The translations under genes were made by a program, and so were the position numbers. Positions 1-8,862 of a stretch of DNA of 64,000 nt are shown here, one piece after another (within the stretch, counting starts at the first letter, position 1; each line of letters starts with the position of its first letter). The notes under the pieces were generated by a model that saw nothing but the letters and a program-made list of their open reading frames with translations, made no database searches and was not told where the DNA came from. Source of the DNA: CAVQUE01 sp046290435 (lineage in GTDB: Bacteria > Actinomycetota > Acidimicrobiia > Acidimicrobiales > UBA8592); contig JBKAGO010000038.1 of the NCBI GenBank assembly GCA_046290435.1, positions 62,001 through 126,000 on the forward strand, written 5' to 3'.

Positions 1-1600
1 TGCCGCCGCCGGCGCCGCCCTCGGGCGAGTCGGCGATGACGCACTCGGTGGTGAGGAACAGCGCTGCGATCGAGCCTGCGTTCTGCAGAGCCGACCGGGT
101 GACCTTCGCGGCATCGATGATGCCGGCCGCGACCAGGTCCTCGTACTCGCCGGTGCCGGCGTTGAGGCCGAAGCTGCCCTCGAGGTTGCGGACACGCTCC
201 ACGATGACGCCGCCTTCGAGGCCGGCGTTGACCGCGATCTGGGTCAGCGGAGCCTCCAGTGCCTTGGCCACGATGCGGGCGCCGGTGGCCTCGTCGTCGA
301 GCTTCAGGCCGGCGGCCGTCTCGAGAACGGCGGCCTGCGCACGCAACAGCGTGACGCCGCCACCGGCGACGACACCCTCTTCGATCGCAGCCTTGGTGGT
401 GCTGACCGCGTCTTCGATGCGGTGCTTCTTCTCCTTGAGCTCCACCTCGGTGGCGGCGCCGACCTTGAGGATCGCGACACCGCCGGACAGCTTGGCGAGA
501 CGCTCCTGGAGCTTCTCCCGGTCGTAGTCGGAGTCGGTGTTGTCGATCTCGGCCTTGATCTGGGCGATGCGGCCATCGACGTCGGCGCGGCTGCCCGCAC
601 CTTCGATGATGGTGGTCTCGTCCTTGGTGATGACGACCTTGCGGGCCTGGCCGAGAAGATCGAGCGTGGTGTTCTCGAGCTTGAGGCCGACCTCTTCGGA
701 GATGACCTGGCCGCCGGTGAGGATCGCCATGTCCTGGAGCATCGCCTTGCGGCGGTCGCCGAAGCCCGGAGCCTTGACCGAGGTCGAGGCGAACGTGCCG
801 CGGATCTTGTTGACGACCAGGGTGGCGAGGGCTTCGCCCTCGACGTCCTCGGCGATGATCAGCAGCGGCTTGCCGGCCTGCATGACCTTTTCGAGAACGG
901 GTACGACGTCGCGCACCGCGGAGATCTTCGAACCGACGAGCAGGATGTAGGGGTCGTCGAGGACGGCTTCCATGCGCTCGGCGTCGGTGACGAAGTACGG
1001 GGAGATGTAGCCCTTGTCGAAGCGCATGCCCTCGACGAAGTCCATGTCCATCCCGAAGGTCTGGGACTCCTCGACGGTGATGACGCCGTCCTTGCCCACC
1101 TTGTCGATGGCCTCGGAGATCTTCTGGCCGATCTCGGGATCGGCGGCGGAGATGGAGGCGACGTTGGCGATCTGGGCCTTGTTGGAGGACACGTCGGTGG
1201 CCTGGCCGCGGATGGCCTCGACGGCGGCGTCGACGCCGGCCTCGATGCCCTTCTTCAGCGACATGGGGTTGGCGCCGGCGGCTACGTTGCGGAGGCCCTC
1301 ACGGACCATCGCCCAGGCGAGGACCGTGGCGGTGGTGGTTCCGTCGCCGGCCACGTCGTCGGTCTTCTTGGCGACCTCTTTGACCAGCTCGGCGCCGATC
1401 TTCTCGTAGGGGTCCTCGAGCTCGATCTCCTTGGCGATGGACACACCATCGTTGGTGATCGTGGGGGCTCCCCACTTCTTGTCGAGCACCACGTTTCGGC
1501 CTTTGGGGCCGAGGGTGACCCGGACTGCGTCGGCGAGCTTGTTCATGCCCGCTTCGAGCCCGCGCCGAGCCTCTTCGTCGAACGAGATGATCTTGGCCAT
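1..1600 (-). CDS. groEL: Chaperonin GroEL (60 kDa), C-terminal end cut by window edge
   Basis: Group I chaperonin subunit that forms the ATP-driven folding cage with GroES in the cytosol. The protein opens MAKIISFDEEARRGLEAGMN and contains the GDGTTTATVLA nucleotide-binding motif near residue 85. 533 codons are visible, and the last ones encode the Gly-rich tail, so only a few residues lie outside the window. The ATG at 1598-1600 is preceded by a GGGAGG ribosome-binding site. No groES lies directly upstream, so this is a stand-alone groEL copy, as is common in actinobacteria. A CIRCE operator lies about 100 bp upstream, which predicts HrcA-controlled heat-shock expression. Family assignment is certain. 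Confidence 0.97.
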   Translation of the reverse strand, partial: MAKIISFDEEARRGLEAGMNKLADAVRVTLGPKGRNVVLDKKWGAPTITNDGVSIAKEIELEDPYEKIGAELVKEVAKKTDDVAGDGTTTATVLAWAMVREGLRNVAAGANPMSLKKGIEAGVDAAVEAIRGQATDVSSNKAQIANVASISAADPEIGQKISEAIDKVGKDGVITVEESQTFGMDMDFVEGMRFDKGYISPYFVTDAERMEAVLDDPYILLVGSKISAVRDVVPVLEKVMQAGKPLLIIAEDVEGEALATLVVNKIRGTFASTSVKAPGFGDRRKAMLQDMAILTGGQVISEEVGLKLENTTLDLLGQARKVVITKDETTIIEGAGSRADVDGRIAQIKAEIDNTDSDYDREKLQERLAKLSGGVAILKVGAATEVELKEKKHRIEDAVSTTKAAIEEGVVAGGGVTLLRAQAAVLETAAGLKLDDEATGARIVAKALEAPLTQIAVNAGLEGGVIVERVRNLEGSFGLNAGTGEYEDLVAAGIIDAAKVTRSALQNAGSIAALFLTTECVIADSPEGGAGGG

Positions 1601-1702
1601 TTGGAGTCGTGCCTCCCTGAGGTGACTGAGTGCGTCTTGGATCGGGTCCCGCGATCGGGGCCCGGCATGCCCGGATGTCGAGCGTGCCGACGAACCCGGT
1701 CG

Positions 1703-1729
1703 TTGGCACTCTCGTATCGAGACTGCTAA
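1703..1729. promoter_or_regulatory. CIRCE operator (HrcA binding site) upstream of groEL
   Basis: TTGGCACTC and GACTGCTAA are separated by exactly nine bases. This matches the CIRCE consensus TTAGCACTC-N9-GAGTGCTAA with two substitutions. It lies about 100 bp upstream of the groEL start, the usual position for HrcA repression. hrcA itself is not in the window. Confidence 0.9.
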
Positions 1730-1799
1730 ATGCTACTGACGCAGCTCAGGGATTCACAATGGGCGCCGGTGAAATCTCGGTTCGCCCTTGCCGGGGCGA

Positions 1800-2075
1800 T
1801 CAGCCGCCGGCCACCGCGGGAACGATCGACAGCGTCTCGCCATCGGCCACGGGGGTGTCGAGACCCTCCATGAAGCGGACGTCGTCGTCGGACACGAACA
1901 CGTTGACGAAGCGCCGCAACGAGCCCTCCTCGTCGAGGAGCCGGTCGGCGAAGCCGGGGTGCGCGCCGTCGAGGGCAGCGAGCACCTCGCGCACGGTGCC
2001 GGGTTCGGCGCTGACCTCTGACGCTCCGGCGGTGAGGGTCCGCAACGTGGTCGGGATACGAATGGTGACTGCCAT
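1800..2075 (-). CDS. MoaD/ThiS-family sulfur-carrier-like protein
   Basis: 91-aa ubiquitin-fold protein that begins MAVTIRIPTTLRTLTAG and ends in the diagnostic Gly-Gly (VPAVAGG). In this family the terminal Gly is adenylated and thiocarboxylated to deliver sulfur for molybdopterin, thiamine or cysteine synthesis. No moaE, thiG or cysM partner is adjacent, so the pathway cannot be named. It lies between groEL and glycerate kinase on the same strand. The ATG at 2073-2075 is the natural start. Confidence 0.85.
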   Translation of the reverse strand: MAVTIRIPTTLRTLTAGASEVSAEPGTVREVLAALDGAHPGFADRLLDEEGSLRRFVNVFVSDDDVRFMEGLDTPVADGETLSIVPAVAGG

Positions 2076-2150
2076 GGTCGGAATTGTAGGGGCGCCGATC
2101 GCTGTTCGGCGCCGGGCCGGCCGCCGCCTCGTCTCGCGCAGGAGCGGTGG

Positions 2151-3143
2151 TCAGAGATCGAGTCGGTCGAGCAGCGCCTCGGTTGCGGCGACGACCCCGG
2201 CCGATGGATCGGTGAAGGCGGCCGCATCGCCGACGGTGTCGGCCAACGAGACGACCGGGAGCTGGTCCTCGACGAGGGGATCGACCGAACCCACCACCGC
2301 GGCGACCGGTGTGGCGAAGTCAGCGGCGATCTCGGCCACGCCGCCGACGACCTTGCCGTCGAAGCTCGTCGGGTCGAGACGGCCCTCGCCGGTGATGACG
2401 AGGTCGGCGCTCTCGATCTGGCCGTCCAGGTCGCAGGCATCGGCAACGACGCTGAAGCCATCGACCAGTTCGGCGCCGATGGCGGCGAGGCCCCCGGCCA
2501 GGCCACCGGCAGCACCGGCCCCGACGAGCTCGGACACGTCGACGCCGTACTCGTCGAGGTACACCTGCACCAGACGTTCGAGGCGACGCTGCAACAGGGC
2601 CACCGCCGCCTCGCCTGCACCCTTCTGGGGCCCGAACACGGTGGCGGCATCGACGAATCGAGTGCGCACGTCGCACGCGACGACCAGCTCGACGCCTCGA
2701 AGTCGCTGCACGGGATGCAGAGCCTGCACCGCACCCCATCCGCCATCGGTGGTGGCAGAGCCACCGACACCGACCACGATCCGACGCGCTCCCCGGCCGA
2801 CCGCGGCATCGATGAGCTCGCCCGTGCCGACCGTGCTGGCCGCCAGGGCATCGTTGTTCTCGGCGCCACCGACGAGCGCCAGACCCGAGGCCTGGGCCAT
2901 CTCGATCACCGCGACGTCGCGTCGCCACCGCCACGACGCGACCACGGGATCGCCGAGCGGACCCGTGACCGTGGACGTGCGGTTCGCGCCGCCCAACGCG
3001 GCGAGCGTCCCGTCGCCGCCGTCGGCGAGGGGTTGGGTCGTCACCCGATGCCCCCGGGCGCGGCACACGCCGGCGATCAACTCGGCCACGACGTCGGCCG
3101 TCAGCGTTCCCTTGAACTTGTCGGGAGCGACGAGGATGTCCAT
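2151..3143 (-). CDS. Glycerate kinase (GlxK/GarK family)
   Basis: 330-aa cytosolic enzyme that phosphorylates glycerate with ATP, feeding glyoxylate or glycerate catabolism into glycolysis. It starts MDILVAPDKFKGTL and carries the family motifs PLADGGDGT (about residue 41) and GVGGSATTDGG (about residue 125). It is slightly shorter than the usual 370-380 aa. Whether the product is 2- or 3-phosphoglycerate cannot be told from sequence. No other genes of the pathway are adjacent. Confidence 0.9.
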   Translation of the reverse strand: MDILVAPDKFKGTLTADVVAELIAGVCRARGHRVTTQPLADGGDGTLAALGGANRTSTVTGPLGDPVVASWRWRRDVAVIEMAQASGLALVGGAENNDALAASTVGTGELIDAAVGRGARRIVVGVGGSATTDGGWGAVQALHPVQRLRGVELVVACDVRTRFVDAATVFGPQKGAGEAAVALLQRRLERLVQVYLDEYGVDVSELVGAGAAGGLAGGLAAIGAELVDGFSVVADACDLDGQIESADLVITGEGRLDPTSFDGKVVGGVAEIAADFATPVAAVVGSVDPLVEDQLPVVSLADTVGDAAAFTDPSAGVVAATEALLDRLDL

Positions 3144-3205
3144 GTGCAGGTCCCACCGGCGGGCGGCGGGCCGGACCGACGATCCATGGCCCGTGCCCGG
3201 CGACC

Positions 3206-3883
3206 TCAGGCCGCGGGTACCAAGTTGGCGCCGACCACGACGAGGAGGTTCGCCCGGCCGAGGTCGTCGACCGGCGGCGTCTCGGGCATCTGCGCCACCG
3301 ATGTCTCGTCCAGGCCGAGCAGGCCTGCGACGGCGATGGCGTCGGGTCGGTAGCCCTGGCCGAAGTACACGACCGACGGGGCGGCCGCGTCGGCTCCCTG
3401 GGTGGTGGTGTTGGTCGGGGTCAGCGTGGCGTACCCCTCGGCGGTGAGGGTGTTGGTGACCGTGCCTGCGAGGCCACCGACGGTGGTGTCGTTGGCAACG
3501 AGTACCCGGACCTCGGCCGGCGGCTTGACCTGTCCCCCGGGCGTTCCTTCGCCGGCGGAACCGTCGGCCGCGGGCGTATCGGCGGTGCCGTCCTCGGCCG
3601 TGCCATCCTCGGCCGTGCCATCCTCGGCCGTGCCATCCTCGGCCGTGCCATCCTCGGCGGTGCCATCCTCGGCCGGCGTTTCCGTCGTGCTGTCATCGGC
3701 GGCCGACGCGTCGGCGCTGCCGTCGTCAGCCGGGACATCGGTGCCGCCATCGTCGCTCGGTGCGGCGGTGGGGCTGGGATCGCCGGTGGCGACCGTCGGG
3801 TCGTCGAAGCCGCGGCCGAGGATGATGACCCCGAGCAGCACGGCGAAGACAGCGAGTACGACGCCACGCGTTGCGCTGTTCAT
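3206..3883 (-). CDS. Membrane-anchored LytR_C-domain protein with AEDGT repeats
   Basis: 225-aa protein with one N-terminal membrane segment (about residues 7-23), a low-complexity Asp/Ala/Thr-rich linker (30-120) and a C-terminal LytR_C-type domain (about 125-220, starting VRVLVANDTT). LytR_C domains are extracytoplasmic and found with LytR-CpsA-Psr cell-wall glycopolymer ligases, but no LCP catalytic domain is present. The linker has six perfect AEDGT units. It is followed on the same strand by the DUF3263 gene and probably acts in the cell envelope. Exact function is unknown. Confidence 0.8.
   Translation of the reverse strand: MNSATRGVVLAVFAVLLGVIILGRGFDDPTVATGDPSPTAAPSDDGGTDVPADDGSADASAADDSTTETPAEDGTAEDGTAEDGTAEDGTAEDGTAEDGTADTPAADGSAGEGTPGGQVKPPAEVRVLVANDTTVGGLAGTVTNTLTAEGYATLTPTNTTTQGADAAAPSVVYFGQGYRPDAIAVAGLLGLDETSVAQMPETPPVDDLGRANLLVVVGANLVPAA
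3584..3673 (-). repeat. Six-copy 15-bp tandem repeat encoding AEDGT
   Basis: A 15-bp unit is repeated six times in frame inside the linker of the LytR_C protein (residues 71-100). The copies are almost identical at DNA level, so copy number could change by slippage without breaking the frame. Confidence 0.9.
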
Positions 3884-3935
3884 GACATGACCGCCTGGGC
3901 GGCGGTACGGGTTTCACGCATGGCTTGCCTCCGTG

Positions 3936-4232
3936 TCAACGGGCGGGCGGCTGGGTGGCCGACGCCCCGAAGCGTGCTCGACGACGCTGAGAACGCAACC
4001 GCTGGAGCCGACGCACCACCATCGGGTCGTAGGCCGCAGCGTCCGGCAAGTCTATGAGCTGATTGAGCAGCTGGTAGTAGCGCGTCGTCGACAGCGCGAA
4101 CCGCTCGCGGATCGCGGCCTCTTTGGAGCCTTCGATCTGCCACCAGGTTCGTTCGAAATCGATGATCGCGCGCTGGCGCTCACTCAGTGCCACGGCGCCA
4201 GCGTGGCCGCTGGGGGCACGCGATTCAAGCAC
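3936..4232 (-). CDS. DUF3263-family protein
   Basis: Small protein with the DUF3263 core SERQRAIIDFERTWW followed by AAIRERFALSTTRYYQLLNQ, a helix-turn-helix-like arrangement found almost only in actinobacteria. A GTG at 4230-4232 gives 98 aa. Longer in-frame extensions would run into the tRNA-Thr gene, so I reject them. The basic C-terminus (RRLQRLRSQRRRARFG) fits nucleic-acid binding, but this is inference. It lies just upstream of the LytR_C gene on the same strand, as DUF3263 genes often do. Confidence 0.8.
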   Translation of the reverse strand: MLESRAPSGHAGAVALSERQRAIIDFERTWWQIEGSKEAAIRERFALSTTRYYQLLNQLIDLPDAAAYDPMVVRRLQRLRSQRRRARFGASATQPPAR

Positions 4233-4274
4233 CCTCGGTGATCGGCGGTCACCGTATGGGGTCGGGCGAGGGCG

Positions 4275-4347
4275 AGCCGGGTGTCGGGATCGAACCGACG
4301 ACATCCTCTTTACAAGAGAGGTGCTCTACCAACTGAGCTAACCCGGC
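4275..4347 (-). tRNA. tRNA-Thr (anticodon TGT)
   Basis: Complete 73-nt cloverleaf on the minus strand. The acceptor stem is GCCGGGT/ACCCGGC, and the D arm, CCTCT/AGAGG anticodon stem and TTCGATCC T-loop are all present. The anticodon loop CTTGTAA gives anticodon TGT. The discriminator base is T and CCA is not encoded. Confidence 0.96.
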
Positions 4348-4410
4348 GCGGCGTGCAGTCTATCTGCGACCGCGTTTGCTCTGATCGACGCAGCGGCCGA
4401 TCGGGCGGGC

Positions 4411-5376
4411 TCAGGTGGCCCGCCGGCGTGCCACCTCGAAGCATGCGACGGCCGCTGCGGCCCCGACGTTGAGCGATGCGAGCGGGCCCTGCAGCGGGAT
4501 GGTGACGACAAGGTCGCAGCGCTCGCGAGCCAGCCGGGAGAGACCCCGCCCCTCGGCCCCGAGCACCAACGCCACCGGAGCGTCCGAGACCGCCATGTCG
4601 TAGACACTCGTGTCGGCGACGGCATCGAGTCCGACCGACCACACCCCCCGGGAGGCCAGATCGCCGAGCGCGGCCGGAATACCCGACACGGTCGCCACGG
4701 GCAGGTGTTCGATGGCACCGGCTGCGGCCTTGGTGACCGTGGGCGTTATGCGGGCCGAGCGATGGCGCGGCAGCACTACGCCGGTCACGCCCGCACAGAT
4801 GCCGGTGCGCAGCATCGCACCCAGGTTGCCGGGGTCGGTGATGCCGTCGAGGACGAGCAGGAAGGGCACACCCTCGCTGCGGGCGAGCAGGTCGTCGAGA
4901 TCGAGGTCGGGCAGCGGGTCGGCGCGGGCCATGACGCCCTGGGACGACTCGGTCTTGGTGATGGACTCGAACTTCGTGCGGCTGAGCTCGGTGATCCCGA
5001 CGCGGGCCTCGGCGGCGAGCTCGCGGATCTCGTCGACGATGGGAGCGGGGTCGAGGTCGGCGGCCATGAAGACCTCGCGCACACGGCGCCGCCCGGCGAG
5101 CAACAGCTCGCGAACGGCATGGCGGCCCTCGACCTGGTCGCCGCCGGGACCCTTCTGCCGCTCCTCGCGTCCGTCGCCTCGCCGTCCGGGCCCACCGGGG
5201 GAAGGACGCCCCGACCGTGGCGCCGGGGACGCTCCCCGCCGGGATCCGCCGGCTCTTCTGGGCCCGCCGGCGTCGCCTCGGCTCGGGCCGCCGCGACTCC
5301 CCTTGCCGCCGGAGCGACCGCCGCCTCCGCGTCGCGGGCCCGATCCACCACGTCCGTCACCACGACCAGCGTTCAT
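4411..5376 (-). CDS. rlmB: 23S rRNA 2'-O-methyltransferase RlmB (TrmH/SpoU family)
   Basis: SpoU-class methyltransferase that modifies a conserved guanosine of 23S rRNA. After an Arg/Gly-rich extension of about 80 residues come the substrate-binding domain (VEGRHAVRELL) and the knotted SPOUT domain with VLDGITDPGNLGAMLRT and LVLGAEGRGLSRL near the C-terminus. The ATG at 5374-5376 overlaps the ispF stop as ATGA, which fixes this start over one nine codons upstream. In mycobacteria cysS often lies between ispF and rlmB, and it is absent here. Confidence 0.93.
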   Translation of the reverse strand: MNAGRGDGRGGSGPRRGGGGRSGGKGSRGGPSRGDAGGPRRAGGSRRGASPAPRSGRPSPGGPGRRGDGREERQKGPGGDQVEGRHAVRELLLAGRRRVREVFMAADLDPAPIVDEIRELAAEARVGITELSRTKFESITKTESSQGVMARADPLPDLDLDDLLARSEGVPFLLVLDGITDPGNLGAMLRTGICAGVTGVVLPRHRSARITPTVTKAAAGAIEHLPVATVSGIPAALGDLASRGVWSVGLDAVADTSVYDMAVSDAPVALVLGAEGRGLSRLARERCDLVVTIPLQGPLASLNVGAAAAVACFEVARRRAT

Positions 5377-5843
5377 CTCTGCTCCAGGAGTGCGGTGGCC
5401 CAACAGGCCACCCCGTCGATCGCGCCGAGACCTTCGGTGCGTTTGCCCTTGATCGTCACCGGAGCGCCGACGACACCGGACAGGCGCGCCTGCATCTCGT
5501 CACGGCGCGGGGCGAGCTTGGGGGCATCGGCGACGACGACGCAGTCGATGTTGACCGTGCGCCATCCGGCGTCGCCGACTGCCGCCACGACGCGAGCCAA
5601 CAGTTGGCAGCTGTCGGCTCCCGCGAAGGACGGATCGTCGTCGGGGAACCAGGCGCCGATGTCGCCGAGACCGGTGGGCCCGAGCAGGGCGTCTGCGCAT
5701 GCGTGGGCCACGACGTCGGCGTCGGAGTGACCGGTGAGCGATCGGGGCAGATCGAACACCACGCCCGCCAGGACGAGGGGTCGGTCGGGATCGTCGCCCC
5801 AGGGGTGAGCGTCGAAACCCTGCCCGATACGGAGCGAGGTCAT
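5373..5843 (-). CDS. ispF: 2-C-methyl-D-erythritol 2,4-cyclodiphosphate synthase
   Basis: MEP-pathway enzyme that cyclises CDP-methylerythritol 2-phosphate to MEcPP. It begins MTSLRIGQGFDAHPWG, with the metal-binding DxH (DAH), and carries the family motif LTGHSDADVVAHA. Its length of about 156 aa matches the family. The start could also be a GTG three codons upstream (5852). It follows ispD on the same strand and is translationally coupled to rlmB. Confidence 0.95.
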   Translation of the reverse strand: MTSLRIGQGFDAHPWGDDPDRPLVLAGVVFDLPRSLTGHSDADVVAHACADALLGPTGLGDIGAWFPDDDPSFAGADSCQLLARVVAAVGDAGWRTVNIDCVVVADAPKLAPRRDEMQARLSGVVGAPVTIKGKRTEGLGAIDGVACWATALLEQR

Positions 5844-5894
5844 GGCAACCACGGCGTGCGTCGGCGCCCGTCGGTCGCCGGGCCGGTTGTCAGG

Positions 5895-6557
5895 TCATGC
5901 ATCGTCGGAGTCTTCCAGGTACGAACGGGCCACGACCAGATCGACGGGTCGGGTGATCTTCAGATTGGTGGTCTCGCCCTCGACGAGGGTGACCGCGGCA
6001 CCGAGGGCCTCGGCGAGCGCGGCGTCGTCGGTGGCCTCGGCGCCCTCGGCATGGGCCGCACGCAGGACGTCCCCGCGGAAGCCCTGGGGCGTCTGCACGG
6101 CGCGCAGACCGTCGCGATCGACGACGCCCCCGGCGACCGCGCGGATGGTGTCGACCACTGCGACGACCGGAATCACGACGCCGGCGCCCCCGGCGATGGC
6201 GTCGATGACACGCCGATACAGCTCCGCCGACGCGAGGGGACGGGCGCCGTCGTGGACCAGGATCACCGATGCGGTGGCGGGCACGGCGGCGAGCCCCGCT
6301 CGCACCGACGCCGATCTCGTGGCACCGCCGGCGACGAAGCGGAGCTCGGGCGGATGCTCGCGGGTGAGCAACGGCGAGTCGGCGCCGACGACGACCACCA
6401 CCCCGTCACCGGCGCTCATGGCGACGGTGATCGACCGGTCGAGGACGGTGCCGTGGGGAGGGTCGATGACCACTCCGAGCTTGTCGCCGCCGAAACGCTG
6501 TGCGGTCCCGGCGGCGACGATGATGGTCCAGATCCCGTGCGGATCGGCGATCGTCAT
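5895..6557 (-). CDS. ispD: 2-C-methyl-D-erythritol 4-phosphate cytidylyltransferase
   Basis: 220-aa enzyme that makes CDP-methylerythritol from MEP and CTP. It shows the nucleotidyltransferase signature IIVAAGTAQRFGGDKL near the N-terminus, ILVHDGARP in the middle and VQTPQGFR. It forms an isoprenoid-precursor operon with ispF. The start is the ATG at 6555-6557, divergent from the Crp-family gene. Confidence 0.95.
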   Translation of the reverse strand: MTIADPHGIWTIIVAAGTAQRFGGDKLGVVIDPPHGTVLDRSITVAMSAGDGVVVVVGADSPLLTREHPPELRFVAGGATRSASVRAGLAAVPATASVILVHDGARPLASAELYRRVIDAIAGGAGVVIPVVAVVDTIRAVAGGVVDRDGLRAVQTPQGFRGDVLRAAHAEGAEATDDAALAEALGAAVTLVEGETTNLKITRPVDLVVARSYLEDSDDA

Positions 6558-6636
6558 CTCGTCCGGGCCCTGTGGATCGCCGGATCGGGGTCTGTAATCG
6601 CTGCGGCATCGGTCACAGCACTAGTGTGGCAGCGTC

Positions 6637-7296
6637 ATGGTGGACTCCAGTCTGATCGCGTCGGCGAGCCTGTTCGAAGGTCTCGATCCGGCCCACATCG
6701 AACCCATAGCTGCAGCGTCGGAGCGACGCGAGCTTCGTCGCGGCGACGTCTTGTTCAACGAAGGCGACGCGCCCGACGACCTCTACATCGTCGTCGAGGG
6801 CCGCATCGCCATCTCGAACCGCTCGCCCGACGGCCGCGAGTCGGTGGTCGCACTGATGGAATCGGGCGATCTCTTCGGCGAGATGGGCCTGTTCGGCGGC
6901 GGCGGCCGCTCCGCCGGCGCCCGGGCACTCGAACGATCGATCGTCGTGGTGGTGCCGTACGCGCCCGTGCGCGGCCTCTACGAGACCAACCCCGAGCTGT
7001 TGTGGCGGGTGGTCGACATGTTGTCGACGCGGCTGCGCTCGATGGACTCGGCGCTCGCCGATTCGGTGTTCCTCGACGTCACGGGCCGCACCGCCAAACG
7101 GTTGCTCGAGATCGCCGGCGACGGCGACAGCTTCGAACTCCCCATCACCCAGGAGGAACTCGCCGGGATGGTGGGGGCCTCGCGCGAACGCGTCAACAAG
7201 GCCATTGCGTCGTTCATCCGGCTCGGCTGGCTCGACCAGCGCGACCGCACCTACGTCATCACCAACCGCCAACAGCTCGAGATCCGCGCCCGCTGA
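6637..7296 (+). CDS. Crp/Fnr-family transcriptional regulator
   Basis: 219-aa regulator with an N-terminal cyclic-nucleotide-binding domain (residues ~8-120, including GDLFGEMGLFGGGGRSAGAR) and a C-terminal winged helix (ITQEELAGMVGASRERVNKAI). The phosphate-binding cassette is close to that of cAMP receptors, but the effector is not certain. No Fe-S cysteine cluster is seen. It is transcribed divergently from ispD-ispF-rlmB. Confidence 0.9.
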   Translation: MVDSSLIASASLFEGLDPAHIEPIAAASERRELRRGDVLFNEGDAPDDLYIVVEGRIAISNRSPDGRESVVALMESGDLFGEMGLFGGGGRSAGARALERSIVVVVPYAPVRGLYETNPELLWRVVDMLSTRLRSMDSALADSVFLDVTGRTAKRLLEIAGDGDSFELPITQEELAGMVGASRERVNKAIASFIRLGWLDQRDRTYVITNRQQLEIRAR

Positions 7297-7356
7297 TCGG
7301 CGCCGGAGGCGACGAACCGACGCCATCGCGAGGCGACCGACAGCCGACGCCGCCGG

Positions 7357-8730
7357 TCACGCCACCGCGGTCATCGCCGGACCGATCCCCGAGCGGGTCA
7401 ACGCCTCGGTGATGGTGCCGGCCCGCACCAGCTCGAGGCGGCGATCGCCCGAAGGCGTCGATGCCGGAACCAGCGCGCGGGTGAAGCCCAGCCGTGCTGC
7501 CTCGTCGAGACGGCGATCGATCTGGCTGACCTGTCGGATCTCGCCGGCCAACCCGACCTCGCCGACCACGACGAGGTCATCGGCGACCGGCCGTTCGAGC
7601 ATCGACGACGCCACCGCCAGGACCACACCGAGGTCGACGCCCGGCTCGGTGACCCGGACCCCGCCGACGACCGACACGTAGGCCTCCGCGCCGAGGACCG
7701 GCACCCCGCACCGGCGTTCGAGCACCGCCAACAACAACGCGAGGCGGTTGCTCTCGATCCCCTGCGCTGCCCGGCGCGGCGCCACCGCCTTGGTGGGCAC
7801 CACGAGCGCCTGGAGCTCGACCAGCAGGGGTCGATGCCCGTCGACGACCGGGACCACGACCGATCCGGTGGCCCCGGCGCGGCGATCGCCGAGGAAGATC
7901 CCGCTCGGATCCGCCACGCCGACGAGGCCGGCGGCGGTCATCTCCATCACGCCGGGCTCGCCGGTGGCGCCGAAGCGATGCTTGACCGCCCGCAGGAACC
8001 GCAGGCCCTGGTGCCGGTCGCCCTCGAACGACAGCACCGTGTCGACCAGATGTTCGAGGGTGCGCGGCCCGGCGAGGGTGCCCTCTTTGGTGACGTGACC
8101 GACCAGGACCGTGGCCATCGAATGCGCCTTGGCGAGCTCGAGCAGTGCCTGCGCGCATTCGCGCACCTGGGTGACCGACCCCGGCACCGACGACACCTGC
8201 GGCGATGACACGGTCTGGATGGAATCGACGAGCAGCACGTGGGGCTCGAGGCGCCGGACCTCGTCGACCACCGCCGGCAGCGACGTCTCGGCCTGCACCC
8301 ACACCTCGGTCAGGGCGAGGCCGAGCCGGTCGGCACGTCGCCGCAACTGCGGGGCGGACTCCTCGGCAGAGACGTACATGACGCGTCGTCCCTGGGCGCT
8401 GACCGCATCGGCGAGCTGCAACAACAACGTCGACTTGCCGATGCCGGGTTCGCCGCCCAGCAAGGTGACCGAACCCGGCACGAGCCCGCCGCCGAGCGCC
8501 CGGTCGAACTCGCCGATCCCGGTGGCGGCCGCATCGTCGTCGGCGCCGGACACATCGCCGAACCGCACCGCCAGGCCACCCGACCACCCGCGTGCCTCCC
8601 CAGCCGGAGCAGCCGCCGCCGAGGCCTCGGCCAGCGTCGCCCACTCCTGGCACGACGGGCACTGCCCCGCCCACTTGGGGGCCTCGGCCCCACAGGCACT
8701 GCATCGGTAGACCACTCTGGCTCGGCTCAT
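7357..8730 (-). CDS. radA: DNA repair protein RadA (Sms)
   Basis: 457-aa RecA-like ATPase that helps process recombination intermediates. It begins MSRARVVYRCSACGAEAPKW with the zinc finger (CSAC and CPSC), followed by Walker A GEPGIGKST (about residue 93), the KNRFG-like KHRFG motif and a C-terminal Lon-like domain. An in-frame extension to 9129 is open but has no coding character and runs over the next gene, so the ATG at 8728-8730 is chosen. Confidence 0.95.
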   Translation of the reverse strand: MSRARVVYRCSACGAEAPKWAGQCPSCQEWATLAEASAAAAPAGEARGWSGGLAVRFGDVSGADDDAAATGIGEFDRALGGGLVPGSVTLLGGEPGIGKSTLLLQLADAVSAQGRRVMYVSAEESAPQLRRRADRLGLALTEVWVQAETSLPAVVDEVRRLEPHVLLVDSIQTVSSPQVSSVPGSVTQVRECAQALLELAKAHSMATVLVGHVTKEGTLAGPRTLEHLVDTVLSFEGDRHQGLRFLRAVKHRFGATGEPGVMEMTAAGLVGVADPSGIFLGDRRAGATGSVVVPVVDGHRPLLVELQALVVPTKAVAPRRAAQGIESNRLALLLAVLERRCGVPVLGAEAYVSVVGGVRVTEPGVDLGVVLAVASSMLERPVADDLVVVGEVGLAGEIRQVSQIDRRLDEAARLGFTRALVPASTPSGDRRLELVRAGTITEALTRSGIGPAMTAVA

Positions 8731-8786
8731 GGACGACAGTGTGGCGCAGGGGTGTGACGGTCCCGGCAGGCAACGTCGAGGACCGG

Positions 8787-8813
8787 TGTAACCGTCGGCT
8801 TCGAACTCTGTCT
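8787..8813 (+). promoter_or_regulatory. ECF-like promoter P1 upstream of small protein 1
   Basis: TGTAAC, 17 bases, then GTCT. It sits in a 15-bp block CGGTGTAACCGTCGG (8784-8798) that recurs exactly at 12482-12496 before ycaO. The GTCT is 49 bases from the ATG at 8863, against 50 for the ycaO copy. AAC-type -35 elements with a GTC-containing -10 are typical of ECF sigma factors. The promoter role is inferred. Confidence 0.65.
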
Positions 8814-8862
8814 CGTGTCCCGTGCACCGACCGGCGGTGCGCACGACAAGAAGGAGTTTCCC

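Noticed and set aside
422..1729. Long plus-strand ORF opposite groEL
   Set aside because: It is the antisense shadow of groEL. The product is Leu/Gly/Asp-rich without any domain.
5217..7412. 731-aa plus-strand ORF across rlmB, ispF and ispD
   Set aside because: It is a shadow of three well-supported minus-strand genes and the Crp gene, with no domain.
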